Assembly: GCA_027972325.1 (NCBI GenBank)
Contig: JAPMOS010000001.1
Span: 467,001-531,000, forward strand
Direction: 5' to 3'
Origin: Paratrimastix pyriformis
Lineage: Eukaryota; Preaxostyla; Paratrimastigidae
DNA length: 64,000 bases
Positions 1 to 11,336 of this stretch are shown in pieces; positions within the stretch are counted from its first letter, which is position 1, and each line of letters starts with the position of its first letter. A model generated the notes under the pieces. That model worked only from the letters and a program-made list of their open reading frames with translations, was not told the origin of the DNA and did no database searches. Both the position numbers and the translations under genes were made by a program.

Positions 1-2321
1 TCTGTGTATAGACGGGCCGGTAGACCAGGTCGTGGGCCTCCCGGCGCTCGGGCCGGGCCGGGGCTGTGTCCATCCAGGCTGCTGGGCGGTGGGAGTCGAC
101 CTGGCCGTAGCGTACCTCGTACATGCGGTCCAGGGCCCGGCCGGTCGTGGCGCCGCCATGCTCGCGACCCGGGGAGCGGGCCATGTTGGGTGGCGAGGCC
201 GAGCGGGGCCGGGTGGCCCGCCAGTTGGGGTTGTACACCAGGTCGGTCGCCGCAGCTGATGCACCCACCACCGAGCCGCCCGAAGCAGGGCGGATCTGGG
301 TCGCGGGCATGTGCCGGTCGGTCTGGGCGTAGCTGACCCGATAGAGCAGGTCGTGGGGGTGCGGGTCGGTGGAGGCCGATCGGCCGGCGGATTTTCGGAA
401 GGATGGAGCCGAGGGGGGCCGGGGCCGGGTCAGGGACAGGTTCGGGTCGTAGATGCTGCGCCCGGCCCCCAAACCGAACGGAAGAAATATAGCCTCCGGT
501 CGCCCCACCGATCCCTCCCACCCTTGCGCAACCTTCTGCCCACGGACAGGTCTTTGCTGCGGTCGGCAGGATCGCGAGGCATCCGGATGGAGCGGATCTC
601 GGCCGCCGGGACGTGGGGATCCGTCTGGGCGTACGAGGGGCTGTACGTCAGATCCAGGGCCCGCGTCTTGGCGGCACTGCGCCCGGGGGAGCGTCCCATG
701 TTGGGCGGGGAGGCCGGGCGGGGTTTGACCAGGTCCGGGTTGGCTCCCGGGTAGGCCAGGTCGTGCAACGACTCGGCCCGCAGGCGCCGCTCACGGTGCT
801 GCCGAGACTCGAGGGATCCAATTTGGACTGCAGGAACGGAGCGGTCCAGCTGGGTGTACTGAGGGCAGTAGATGCTGGTGGAAGCCCACGGGGGGGGGGG
901 GGTGGATGAGACCGGGATGGATGAGACCGGGATGGATGAGACCGGGATGGATGAGACCGGGGCGGGGCGGGCGGGGCGGGGCGGGGCGGGCGGGGCGGGG
1001 CGGGGCGGGGCGGGGCGGGGCGGGGCGGGGCGGGCGGGGCGGGGCGGGCGGGGCGGGCGGGCTCCTCCCCATCCCCTCCATCTCCAACTCACCCACCATC
1101 TACGGACAGATCGGTCGTTTCGGAGCGATCGACCCGTCTGCCTGTGGCCTTGCGGAAGTCAGGTGACCCAGCGGATCGGGGCCTGACAGCCGCCCAGTTG
1201 GGCCGGTAGACCAGGTCGGCTGGACTTCCGATCCGCTGGGCGACTCCACGGGCCTCTCGGGAGACGCTCTTGGACAAGTTTGTGGCGGGCACATGGGCAT
1301 CAATGGCCCGATAGCTGCGCTCGTAGACGAGGTCGTGGAGCGGCTGGATCGATGCAGCCGGCCCGGCGCGTCCGGTGGTGCGTCCCATGTTGGGCGGGGA
1401 GGCCGGGCGGGGTTTGACAAGGTCCGGGTTGGCTCCCGGGTAGGCCAGGTCGTGCAACGACTCGGCCCGCAGGCGCCGCTCCCGATGCTGCCGAGACTCG
1501 GCCGCCCGGATGTCGATGACGGGCACGTGGCGATCCTGCTGGCTGAAACGCGGCTGGTACAGCAGATCGGTGGCCGCCCGGGGGTCGGCGAGCCCTCGGC
1601 GGCCTGTGAACTTCTCAAATCGTGGTGGAGACGCGGGCCGGGGCCGAACAGGCTCGATGCTCGCCGTATACATCAGATCGTTTGTGGGCGACCCTCCTTG
1701 GGGCTGCGAAGGGCCCATCCGATCCAGCCGCACGGCCGGCACGTGCCGATCGAGGGACCCGTACCGCTTCTCGTAGCTCAGGTCCAGATTGGAACCCTGC
1801 TTGGAGTCACGCCCTGGAGAGCGCGCAAAGTTGGGCGGCGAGGGGGTCCGGCGGCGAGTCACTTCAAAGGGGACAGAGCCCAGAGGCCGCCGCCCGTGGG
1901 CACTGGCGGGTCGCCGAGGGGGATCGCGCCCAGTTTGCCTGTTCATGTCTACAGTGTGAAGGTGTGGATCGATATGCCGGAAGTCGCGATCGTAGAAGAG
2001 TCCGCCCGAACGAGTAAAGTGTGCCTCGGTATTGCTGATCTCATACTGGTGAGAGAAATGAGTCTCGCCTCTTTTTGATAAGGCTGAAGTGGCCAGAAAT
2101 TGGGGGCGCTGAGAATTCCTCTGTGGCATCTCCTCGTCGTGCGGAGGAGAGACATGACGACGAGATGGGTGATGATGGTGGTGGTGGTGGGAACAATGTC
2201 GACAATGTTTCGGATGATGAGGGAGGCCGAGGGAGCCGGGGGGCTCGAAGGAAGAGACGAGGTCGAGGGAGGGAAGCTGGTCCGGCTCCAGGCTCGAACT
2301 GCTGCAATTAGCGGATTTCAC
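1..2321 (-). CDS. Repeat protein with DLxY / DRHVPA / RPRPASPP motifs (3' end outside window)
   Basis: Not assigned to a known family. The minus-strand reading starts at Met 2321 and is built from a tandem module of about 80 residues: a DLxYxxxYxxxDRHVPAVxI half followed by a DLxYxxxxxxVRPRPASPPNxxxxTGR half. Exons fit as 2321-1093, 874-533 and 455 to the window edge; both introns are phase 2 and each new exon restarts on the same IY(C/D)P position of the module. The N-terminal 100 residues are Ser/His-rich with a run of seven His. The true start could be later, because an acceptor-like CTCACCAG lies near 2055. Basic, Pro-rich, Tyr-punctuated repeats recall microtubule- or axoneme-binding repeat proteins, but that is only a resemblance. 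Two modules share an almost identical stretch of about 118 bp (see findings). Confidence 0.6.
890..1066. repeat. Intronic minisatellites in the repeat-protein gene
   Basis: Inside the 1092-875 intron lie a 13-base G run, four copies of a 15-bp unit (GATGAGACCGGGATG) and then about 100 bp of GGGGC/GGGC repeats. The intron is 218 bp, against 77 bp for the next one, and the repeats account for the difference. Confidence 0.85.
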
Positions 2322-2720
2322 CTTTAGGTTCTCGTTCGAGGGACGTTCAGAAGAAACTGTCGGCCCAGTCCTCTTCTCCGCAACAGCACTACTCCTCCGT
2401 GATAAGGTAAATTTAGATTTGTTCCCTTCGATTATTTTTTTTTGCGAAAAAAAAAACGAGATTCTGAATCTCGATCTTGGAGAGGTGCACCGGGATTGGC
2501 GGCGTGCTGCTCCACCCTGGCGGCTGTCGAAGGAAGAATGGTGTGTTCCCTGGAATGGGCATGATGTGTGCTGTATGTTGCCTATAGAACCACCGGCTCA
2601 TCAGACCCCTGCCACACGACGAAGGCAGAATTCGATTCCCGGCCGGTTTCTGGTTTGCTTTTGTGTTTGTATTTGGAAAAACGCCAATGATTGCTCGTAG
2701 AATGTGTAACAGGAGATCTT
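2322..2720. other. Spacer between divergent genes
   Basis: About 400 bp separating the starts of the repeat-protein gene (minus) and the homeodomain gene (plus). It contains A/T-rich patches and no supported coding sequence. It presumably holds both promoters; no clear TATA element was seen. Confidence 0.5.
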
Positions 2721-4417
2721 ATGATTGGGCAAGAATCAGGTCCGATAATTGATCAAAACCTTCCAAATTTCTATTCTCCCGCTTCAGGGAACACATCAGA
2801 CACATCTAAGCCTCCCGTGCTCAAAAAATGCGTCCCAACTTCATCTGAGATCCGGCCACCATCCGACCCGAATTCCACCGAGCCACCAACAATTTCGCAG
2901 TCGACAAGCCCGAGCCCGACCTCAATATCCCCTGTAAATACCCGCCCACCTCTTCTCGCGAGTCGCCCTCCCCCCGAAAGCAGCAAACCCCCCCCAAGAT
3001 CCGCAACCCGATTCCGATCGGAGCACACACGGTCTGCCCGCTCTTCTTTTCCCCTCGTGGGGCACCTTCGTTCTCCTCAAGGTCCTGGCACCAGCTCTCC
3101 ACAGAGCAGCGGGCCCTCTTGGAAGGGGAATTCCGTAAAAACAACTTTCTTTCTCGCGAACTGCGGTCCGCCTCATCCCTCCCCCACCACCTCAGCTCAC
3201 ATTCCCCATTCTCTTGCTTCTTTGCGCAGAGAAAAACTGGCCCAACAGCTGTCACTCACAGAAGAGCGCATCCAAAATTGGTCTGCCCTCATCCCGCAGT
3301 CCTCCCCACAACGCATTCCCTCAGGTATGCGACCCAGCGGAGCCGGCAGAGAAAGAGCAAGAGCCCCGGGAGTACAACACCCACCATCAGCCCCGCCAGC
3401 GGCCCGTTATCCGAGCCGGCCACCCCAACCATGGGAACCCCGGTCCTCTCCCCGACCCTCAGCTTCTCATACACGCCCTTCTACCAAATCCCCCTGCCGC
3501 CTGCCTATGTGGCGCTCCATCCGCAGCCGGCGCTCCTTTCGCCACTGGTCCCGGGGAGGGGGTTCTATATGCCGCCGCCCGTTCCGGTCGCACTTCAGCC
3601 CACCGGAGGCAGGACTGCGTACCCCGGGATGGTCCTCTTGCCGGGGTCCACCCCCGGCCCCGGCCTCCTCCCGCAGCCCACCCATCCGTACTTGATGCAA
3701 GGCGTGGTCCCCGGCCATCCTTCCGGAGCCGGCGCCGGCCCTGTCGCCTATTCACACCCGCTTCCGCTTCTCCAACCGCCGGGCCACCCCAGCCCTTCTT
3801 CCCCTCAGCAGCATCCTCAACCGCCGGCTCAGCCGACCAGCCCGCTCCCGCCGCCCCCTCGGAGTGGAGAGGCACCGCCTGTGCCGACCCTCCCCGCGAC
3901 AAGGGCCGCGTCGCAACCGGTCCTTGGCCGTGTATGCCCGTCCCAGCCAGCGGATAGAGTCGATCCCACCCCGACCACCCCAAACACCTTCCATCTGCCC
4001 ACGCCCTCGCCGTTGCCAACACCCTCGCCCACCATGCTGGGCCTGGTCCCGGCCCCCCTCGATCTGCCGCCTTCCATGTACCCAGACTTCTCCCTGGGCC
4101 CCGCTCGGTCGCCATCCCTGGGCGACCTCATTGCCCACATCGAGCCCGATGATCCTCCGCCGTCCTTCGCACCGGCCTCACTTGGCGGCTCTGCCCTCGG
4201 CAGCAGCAGCAGTGGCGGCAGCAATGGCGGAGGCAGTGGCGACGGATCGCACGACCCCACGCCGAGTCCTCGCTTTGATATTTTCTCGCCTTTCTCCGGT
4301 CCAGCCTTCCCGGAGGCAGGGGGTCCCACCACCCATGGACCCGCGGGGAGCATTGGCAGCAACGGGCTGGAATTCCCTCTTGAGGACTCGGGGGGCAGGG
4401 GAGGCCCTTGGGCGTAA
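2721..4417 (+). CDS. Divergent homeodomain protein with long Pro-rich C-terminus
   Basis: Putative DNA-binding regulator. Exons 2721-2933, 2981-3165, 3230-3280 and 3325-4417 join in phase. They assemble a homeodomain: LSTEQRALLEGEF (helix 1), RELREKLAQQLSLTEERIQ (helix 2 and turn) and NWYATQRSRQRKSK (helix 3). Family landmarks L16, F20, L40-like, W48 and R53 are present, but the position of the normally invariant Asn51 is Thr and Phe49 is Tyr. The two introns within the homeobox are 64 and 44 bp. The first exon is Ser/Pro-rich (71 codons). The last exon is a low-complexity Pro/Ser/Gly region of over 300 residues with a Ser/Gly run, typical of an activation or linker region. The initiator at 2721 is the first ATG of an open frame and is less certain than the homeobox itself. 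Confidence 0.75.
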
Positions 4418-4767
4418 AAAAAAGCAATCCCCGAATCTGTTGTAGTCTCTTGTCTATTCTGTTTTGTTGAGCGCCTAATCTTGCTTTTTCCTTTCTGCAG
4501 ACGAGTGCATCATCCTGTGTCGATGTTTTTTTTTTATTTGGCTAATTGTTTTCTAACTTGCTTTTCTCACAACTCGAGTCCGCTGTTTGGAAACGTCAAA
4601 AATATCAGGACACATGGCTGCTCCACTTGCGGTGTTACTGTCAAAAACAATACGGACAGCCATCTTAACCCCGGGGTTTTCGGTCCGTTTAAAGCGTTTG
4701 ATTTTTCCCTTGCTTACACTGCACGTTCCACAAAGTTTTACGTTCCACCGAGTTTTCTGATCCATCA
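4418..4767 (+). other. Spacer upstream of importin alpha
   Basis: 350 bp without a supported gene. It is noticeably more AT-rich than its surroundings, with a T run at about 4527, and lies between two same-strand genes, so it should hold the importin alpha promoter and the 3' end of the homeodomain transcript. Confidence 0.5.
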
Positions 4768-7141
4768 ATGGCCGAAAAGCCGAACGCAGTCTGGAATTTG
4801 GAAGAACGCCAGGAGCTGCGCAAGAAGTCCTTCCTGAAGGGTTGTGATTCCGAAGCAAACCGCAAGAAGCGCGAGGAAATGTCAGTTTCTATCCGTAAGA
4901 ACAAGCGTGAGACACAGCTGTTCAAGAAGCGTCGCGAAATGAGCGCCACCCAGGAGGCTGTTCCACTCGATCCCGCCATGAAGAAGAAGGTTCGTTGTGT
5001 ACTTCTCTGTTCTGACTTGCCAACACTCATTTCGATAATAGCTTGCCAACTTGCCAACCCTTGTCCAGGGTCTGGGCTCCGCCGAGCCAGCCGTCCAGTT
5101 TGAGTGCTGCAAGCTTATCCGCAGACTTCTCTCTGTCGGTCTGTTGTTTCTTCTCTTCTTTCTTCCACACTTATTCGCACAATCCTTTGTCCCAAATTCA
5201 GAGAAGAACCCCCCCATTCAACAAGTTGTTGATTGCGGCGTTGTGCCCATTTTCGTCGAGTTCCTGAAGCGGAACGACTTCCCCAAGCTCCAGGTCTCCA
5301 ATTTCTGAGGGTGGGACAGCTGACTGGAATCCGTTTCCGTGATGCTGTGGGCATACATCCGACGGCATTTATAGTTCGAGGCCGAGTGGGCTCTCACCAA
5401 TATTGCCAGTGGGACCTCCGAGCAAACCCGGATTGTCGTGAACTCCGGTTGTGTCCCCATGTTTGTGGAACTCATGAAGGTCTGTCTTCCGTCGTCACTG
5501 CTCGGCCGCACGCAATTCTCTCCTCCCCGATTCTAGTCGAGCGACAACGATGTTCGTGAGCAGGCCGTGTGGGCCCTCGGTAACATTGCCGGCGATAGTG
5601 TCGAGTGCCGCGACTTGGTTCTCTCGCTGAACGCTCTCCCCCTGATCCTGGAGCAGTTCACCCCGACCGCCACCGACGGCATGATCCGCAACGCGACCTG
5701 GACCCTGTCCAACCTGTGCCGCGGCAAGCCCCCATTCGCGGTGGTGGCGCCCTGCCTGCCGTACCTCTCGCGGCTGATCTACTCGGACGACGAGGACGTC
5801 CTGTCGGACGCCTGCTGGGCCCTGAGCTACCTCACCGACAGCCCCGAGGAGAACATCCAGGCCGTCATCGAGTCCCGCGTCTGCAAGCGGCTCGTCCAAC
5901 TGCTCATGTCTGTGTGCCCGCGTTCCCCACCCCGCTGCTGCGCTCGAGCTGGTGATGATTCGTCACTTCCACTGACGTTTACTCTCCTCAATCGTGAGAC
6001 ACCCTCCCCTTCGTGGGAGAGGCGCGCTGAACGTTTGGCACCAGAACTGAGGCTCCCCCCGTATCTGCACGAACCCATGTTGTGGCGCCTGCCATCATCC
6101 TCACGCTCTCTGTCCCCCCCGCGCCCCCCAGGCACCCCGCCGTGGCTGTGGTGACCCCTGCCCTGCGGGCCGTGGGCAACATCGTGACGGGCGACGACGT
6201 GCAGACCCAGGTGATCCTCAACTGCACCGCCCTGCCCTGCCTGGTCTCCCTGCTGCAGCACCAGAAGCGGTGCATCCGCAAGGAGGCCGCCTGGACCATC
6301 TCCAACATCACCGCGGGCAACGTCAAGCAGATCCAGGACGTCATCGACGCGGGCGTGATCCCGACCCTCATCGGGCTGCTGGGCCACGGCGAGTCGGACA
6401 TCAAGAAGGAGGCCTGCTGGGCCATCTCCAACGCCACCTGCGGCACGGTCTCCCAGGTGCGCTACCTGGTGGCTCAGAAGTGCATCCAGCCCCTGTGCGA
6501 CATGCTCTTCTTCGAGGACCCCAAGATCTGCGTGGTCGCTCTGGAGGCCCTCGAGAACATCCTCCGGGTCCGCCGGCCCCTGCCGCATCCGCGCATGCTC
6601 CCCCACCTCCCGTCCCTCTCCCATCTCTCTCGCTTGCCCTCGGTCCCTTTGGTTGCCCAGCGCTCACCGTATATCCGTTGGCACCTCACAGGTTGGCCGG
6701 CGCGACGCGGCCTCGACGGGTGGGGTCAACAAGTACGCCCAGGAGATCGAGGAGGCGGGCGGGGTGACCAAGATCGACCAGCTGCAGCGGCACGCCAACC
6801 AGGAGATCTACACCAAGGCCAGCTCGCTCATCGAGACCTACTTCGGCGAGGAGGGCGAGGCCGAGGACACCACCATCGCCCCCAGCACCACCGAGGGCGG
6901 CCAGTTCTCCTTCCACGTCGAGCTGCCCGCGGGCACCCCGCAACTCTCCGCCGCCCCCGGCGCGGCTCCGGCCCCGGCCGCCGCCCCCGCACCTTTCTTC
7001 TTTGGTGGCGCGGCCCCTCAGCCGCAGCAGCCTGGCGCAGCCCCCGTCTTCGGGGCCGCCCCCCCTGTCTGGCCTCAGGCTGCTCCCGCGGCCCCTGGTG
7101 CCGCCCCCGCGGCCCAGCCCTTCAACTTTGCCTCCTCTTGA
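4768..7141 (+). CDS. Importin subunit alpha (karyopherin alpha)
   Basis: Nuclear-import adaptor that links classical NLS cargo to importin beta. Seven exons join in phase: 4768-4989, 5042-5138, 5202-5293, 5375-5479, 5537-5907, 6132-6567 and 6692-7141. The first exon encodes the importin-beta-binding domain (RKKSFLKG, then [26 protein letters not shown]-like basic stretch). The following exons give the armadillo repeats with hallmark strings [81 protein letters not shown] and [13 protein letters not shown], including the Trp/Asn ladder that binds NLS lysines. The acidic [12 protein letters not shown] end is followed by an unusual Ala/Pro tail of about 65 residues with FG-like motifs (FFFGG, VFGAAPP, FNFASS) before the stop. 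Complete gene; high certainty of family. Confidence 0.95.
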
Positions 7142-7347
7142 AGGGATCTATTTCCCCTCCTTCTCCCCTCCTCGCGCATGTGACAAGGCGCCACGACAAT
7201 CGCCCTGAGCGGAAGTGGATTCTGCATCGGGCACTCTGTCGCCGTTTGTGGGAAATTTCCCCGTCACGTGCTGTGCAGTGTTGTTTTTTGATTTTGACAC
7301 CACGAAGAGACGATCTTCGATCAGTTGCCTTTTTCTGGGCTTGCTTG

Positions 7348-8913
7348 ATGGATCGCAAGACCGCCGTGGGGCAAGGAAGCAATCCCTCTCCCGTTTTTTC
7401 TTCTTTTTTCGCCCCAATGGGAGGAGGTGCATCAACTGGGAAAACCCCTACAAATATCCCAGAGACCGTCCAGCCAGTTTTTCAGAACGATCAGAAATTT
7501 CTGGTCAGCTTATTTCCTCATCTCAGAGGCGCCTCTCCTGCCGTCATGGAAGAGACCCTTCAACGCCTTGATACGTACATTTGTCTGGAATCTAATCCCA
7601 CAAGACATCTCTCACAGCTTTATGTCCGGGCAGACGAGCGGCAGGCAGCAATCAAGCAAAAACAATTGATCGCCCGAATGCCCAAGCGCCTGATCCTCAT
7701 TAAGCACGGGCAATCGATTGTCAGTCACTCTCCCGAAGTATGCTCGACTGTCCGTCTTTCCGCAGAGCCACACCCGCCAGACCACCCCGCTCCCGTAGGT
7801 CCCCGATAACCAGATCCCGCTGGATGAGTCCGGCGTGGCTCAGGCCCGGGAGGCAGGCCGCAAGCTCCGAGAGCTGTGCGGGAACGAAAAGACCCTTTTT
7901 TTGGTCTCGCCCTTCCTGCGGACGCAGCAGACGTACCGCGCCCTCGCCGAGAGCTTCGATCCTGCCATGGTCGGTTGCCCCACGTCGACCTCTCTCCCCG
8001 GCATCGCTCACCTGCCCCGCTTCGGGGACCTTCCGTTGGGCGCGCGCAGGTGCACATGCAAGAAGAGCCGCGCATCCGGGAGCAGGAGTGCGGCAACCTG
8101 CAGAACACCGACCCCACCGCGGTCGGCACCACCGAGCACCTGCGCACCTACTGCGGCCCGTTCTACTTCAGGTTCAGCTCGGGCGAGTCCGGTCTGCGGC
8201 CCACCGCCGGGCCGGATGGGGGCCATTCTCATCACCCCCGCACGGGCCGGCAGGGGGCGACGCCTTCGACCGGACGGCGGCCTTCCTGGAGAGCCTCGGC
8301 CGCCAGTGCCGCAAGAACCCGGCCGCCGACCGGAACATCGTCCTCGTCACCCACGGTCCGCCCCTGCCTGCCCTGCCCTCTCCCTTCTCTCCCCGCTTCC
8401 GCCCCTCCCTTTGGCTCATGTCCATCTCCCGTCTGGTCCACGCGCACCGCCCACCCATGCCGGCGCGCGAAGGCCTCATCTGCCGGCTCTTCCTGGCGGG
8501 GTACTTCCACTGGCCGGTCGGCTTCTTTCACAGGATGCGCGACTTCGACCCCGTCCGTCCCCCATCCCCACCCCACTCGCGCCACTTTCCTTGCGGCCGT
8601 GCCGGGGGGGGGGGGGGAAGGGAGGAGGAGGAGGAGGAGGAGGACAGGCCTCGGGTTGCTGCGCTCGATTTCGATTCTTCTGGTCTCGGGTCTTCCCGTT
8701 GTTGGGCTGGGGCGGCGGGACCAGTGCCAGCCGGTCGTGCTGGAGCTGGCCCCGGACGGGCGCTACCAGCTGCAGACGCCCCTTCGGGTCGACCGGGCGC
8801 CTCACGGCGGCGGGACCGAGAGCCCGGCCGGGGTGCTCCTGGAGATGGTCGACCCCGAGCCACCACGCCCCGGCCGCAGCCCGCTCAGGCTCCGCGCACC
8901 GCCGCCCAGCTGA
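7348..8913 (+). CDS. AT74-like histidine phosphatase (phosphoglycerate mutase family)
   Basis: Histidine phosphatase superfamily, closest in layout to plant AT74/AT74H and related fungal proteins; substrate unknown. Exons 7348-7719, 7799-7969, 8050-8191, 8254-8355, 8473-8552 and 8725-8913 join in phase. Landmarks: LILIKHGQS (phospho-acceptor His), [13 protein letters not shown] (second Arg), [24 protein letters not shown] and IVLVTHG (second His), then the family's tail [24 protein letters not shown]. The Arg that normally precedes the acceptor His is Lys here, and the EGNxDExAYT-like loop that follows HGxS in relatives is missing with the splice chosen. The roughly 115-residue N-terminal extension (MDRKTAV start) has no recognised domain. 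The last intron holds a 13-base G run plus GGA repeats. Confidence 0.8.
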
Positions 8914-9459
8914 GGGTCGAGGGTGTTGCCCTCTTGGCCTCCTGGCCTCCTTCTCCTCCCTTTTTGTACAGTGCCGGGCCTCGCGTCTCCCCTTCTCTTC
9001 GCTGTCCCGTCTTTATTCAGTTGGGCCCTCTGGGCGCCTCCCCCCACCACCGCACCCGCACCACCGCGGGTCACATCGGATCCACCGTTTCGCGCTGTCT
9101 TTTCGAGAACAGAGAAACGGCCGCAACCGCTGGAGAATGGAATGGAGAAGGACACGGACACCAACCCAACCCAACCGGGCGAAGGAAAGTCAAAACAAAA
9201 CAAAAAAAGACGGAGCGAGGGCGTTCGATCGAACAGGAGGTCCCACCCGGGTCAAAGAAGGGGAACGAAAAGAAGAAACAACAGCAGACAATCCGAATCC
9301 AAAGGGGCCACCAGACGCACAGGCAGCGAGAAGGCAGGCTGTTCCCGCGCCGGTTGAGGGCGGGAACGACGAAATAACCCACAAAAACAGCGAGAGGATG
9401 AGGGGCAGAAGATGAGAATAACTTGGGCCCGCCCGAGGTCAGGCCAGGCTGGTCGTCGT
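8914..9459. other. Convergent 3' spacer
   Basis: About 545 bp between the 3' ends of the phosphatase (plus) and the phosphotransferase (minus). It contains an A-rich tract around 9195-9215 and no supported gene; probably 3' UTRs. Confidence 0.5.
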
Positions 9460-11280
9460 CTAGGCCTGATAGGGCTTGACGTGGAAGATGCGGATGTGGC
9501 ACACGTCGGCGATGTGGCGCATGACCCACCAGTCGTAATGGAGCGCAACGGCGCCCGTGTAGCCCAGGAAGGCCACAAGCACCACGGCGCTGCTCCACCA
9601 GGTCCATTCGCTGTCCCCCCCACCACAGAGAGCAGACGGGGCTGAGCAGAGGAAGGAAAGACGGGGCGGCACAGGGGGTGGGGGGTGGGGGGGGGGGGGG
9701 GGGGGGGGAGTGGTGAGCCAGACATGATGTGGAAATGCTCCAGGATGGAGGCCACGAGGGCACCAAGTAGCCGAGCAGCACGGGGTGCCTCAGGATGGGG
9801 TACTCCTGGCCCGAGACGTGGTCGATGATCAGCCGCGACTGGGGCCGCCGCACCAAATAGAAGGGCGATGAGATGGGCGATGAGCAATGTGGGCAGGGCG
9901 GCGGCGGCGGGGGGTGGGTGGGTGGGGGGTGGGGGGGGGGGGGGGGGGATCGATGAAGAGGGAAAGGCGGGCGGGCAGGGCGGACCGTGATGGCGAGGAA
10001 GGGGGTGCTGATCGCGAAGACGAACCAGTAGGGCGACCCCAGGAGGAAGTGGGGCGCGAAGTAACACCAAAGCCCGTTGAAGCCCATCACGAGCCCCAGC
10101 GGGATGAGGCGCAGCAGTGCAACAAAGAAGCCGCCCTGGACGCGACCAACCACGTGAGCGGCCGCCAGGGAGGATGGGCGCCAACAGACGGTGCAGGGTT
10201 CAGGGGCCAGTTGGTCGTTTTCGTTCTCGGAGACCTTGCCCTTGCCAGCCTTGCCCCACCGGGCTCGGAAAACAGTGTAAATGCTGAAGAAGGGTCCAGA
10301 GTCAGCAAAGCCGGGGGGGGGGGGGGGGGAGGGAGGAGGAGGAGGAGGAGGAAGGCGTGGACTGACTTGATCAAGTTGGAGCCGAAGGCCAGGACGACCA
10401 AGCCGTAGAGGAAGAAGTCGCCAACGGTCATCGTCGCCAGGAAAACGGGAGTCGCCGCCGGAAGAGGAAGGAGCTGGGAGAGGGGAAGCTTCCAGAATTG
10501 ACCGCCTACGGGAAGGGGTGGGGGTGAGTCCCATGCCGAGCAAAGAAAGGGTGCACCCAGACCCACAAAGCCCGTGAACGTCTGCATGAGGTATGTCACG
10601 AAGACGCCCTCATCGGCACCGTTGATTGGACCCAGGTACATCCGACCGGTGTGGTACCTGGGAGTGTTGCGATCGAGATGGATCAGGCGAGGTGGGAACA
10701 GACTCCTCCCAAGTGGGCAGGAAAAAGCCCATCTCGAGGTTAATGAGCATCAGATAGGTTTTCCAGCCGGGGTCGATGCCCATGGTCGCGAGCATATAGC
10801 CGCAAACGACGCCAACAGCAAAACAATCGCTGCCATGGTCGAAAAGCTGGCCAAGCGGAGATTGGTTCCCAGTCCGGCGAGCATGTTTCCCATCAATGTT
10901 GTCAAGGGTTTGATACGAGAAAATGAGGGCTCCCGTGGCAAAATAAACCCACCCTGAAGAAAAAGAAAATAAAAAAAATATAACACGCGAAGACACCGTA
11001 CAGACTTGGAGCAACAGTCATATTCGGCGCCCAAATGACGTAGAGAAGAAAGGCAAGAAACTGGGACAGGGTAGCAAGCGCAGTCACGACATTGGGTGCC
11101 ATCCATCGGGGGATGAATGTGACCACCTAGCAAAAACAATGGAACCGGCGAGAACCCTGAGCAGCGACAGACCTTGTTGTAGAAAGGATTCCCGATGTAA
11201 TTGTAGAACAGAGAGTCATCGATTCCGTTGTATTTGCTCTTTGAGACTGTCTTTAAACCTTTTTCGGTGATGTACGGCAT
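9460..11280 (-). CDS. CDP-alcohol phosphotransferase (choline/ethanolamine phosphotransferase type)
   Basis: Final step of the Kennedy pathway: transfers phosphocholine or phosphoethanolamine from the CDP form to diacylglycerol; polytopic ER/Golgi membrane enzyme. Exons (minus): 11280-11173, 11126-10997, 10953-10704, 10657-10563, 10505-10367, 10283-9986 (possibly split by a 54-bp intron), 9838-9724, 9610-9460. The catalytic CDP-AP motif DGx2ARx8Gx3Dx3D is intact: DNIDGKHARRTGNQSPLGQL then FDHGSD. WEEYHTG and YINGADEG-like strings are typical of the CEPT/EPT family, followed by several hydrophobic segments ending HIRIFHVKPYQA. In the exon 9838-9724 the family similarity jumps frame near 9765 (HPVLLGY to LVASILEHF), as if one base were missing; the later frame matches the phase of the last exon. 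Three introns carry 17-22 base poly-C runs on the coding strand. Confidence 0.85.
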
Positions 11281-11336
11281 TCGTTGGTCCTTTTTTGTCC
11301 CCGGGGCACACTTGACGAGACGGAGTTGAGAAAGGG
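11281..11336. promoter_or_regulatory. 56-bp divergent promoter
   Basis: Only 56 bp separate the start codons of the CDP-alcohol phosphotransferase (minus) and the NELF-B-like gene (plus), so this stretch plus the first codons must serve transcription both ways. No TATA-like element was seen. Confidence 0.5.
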
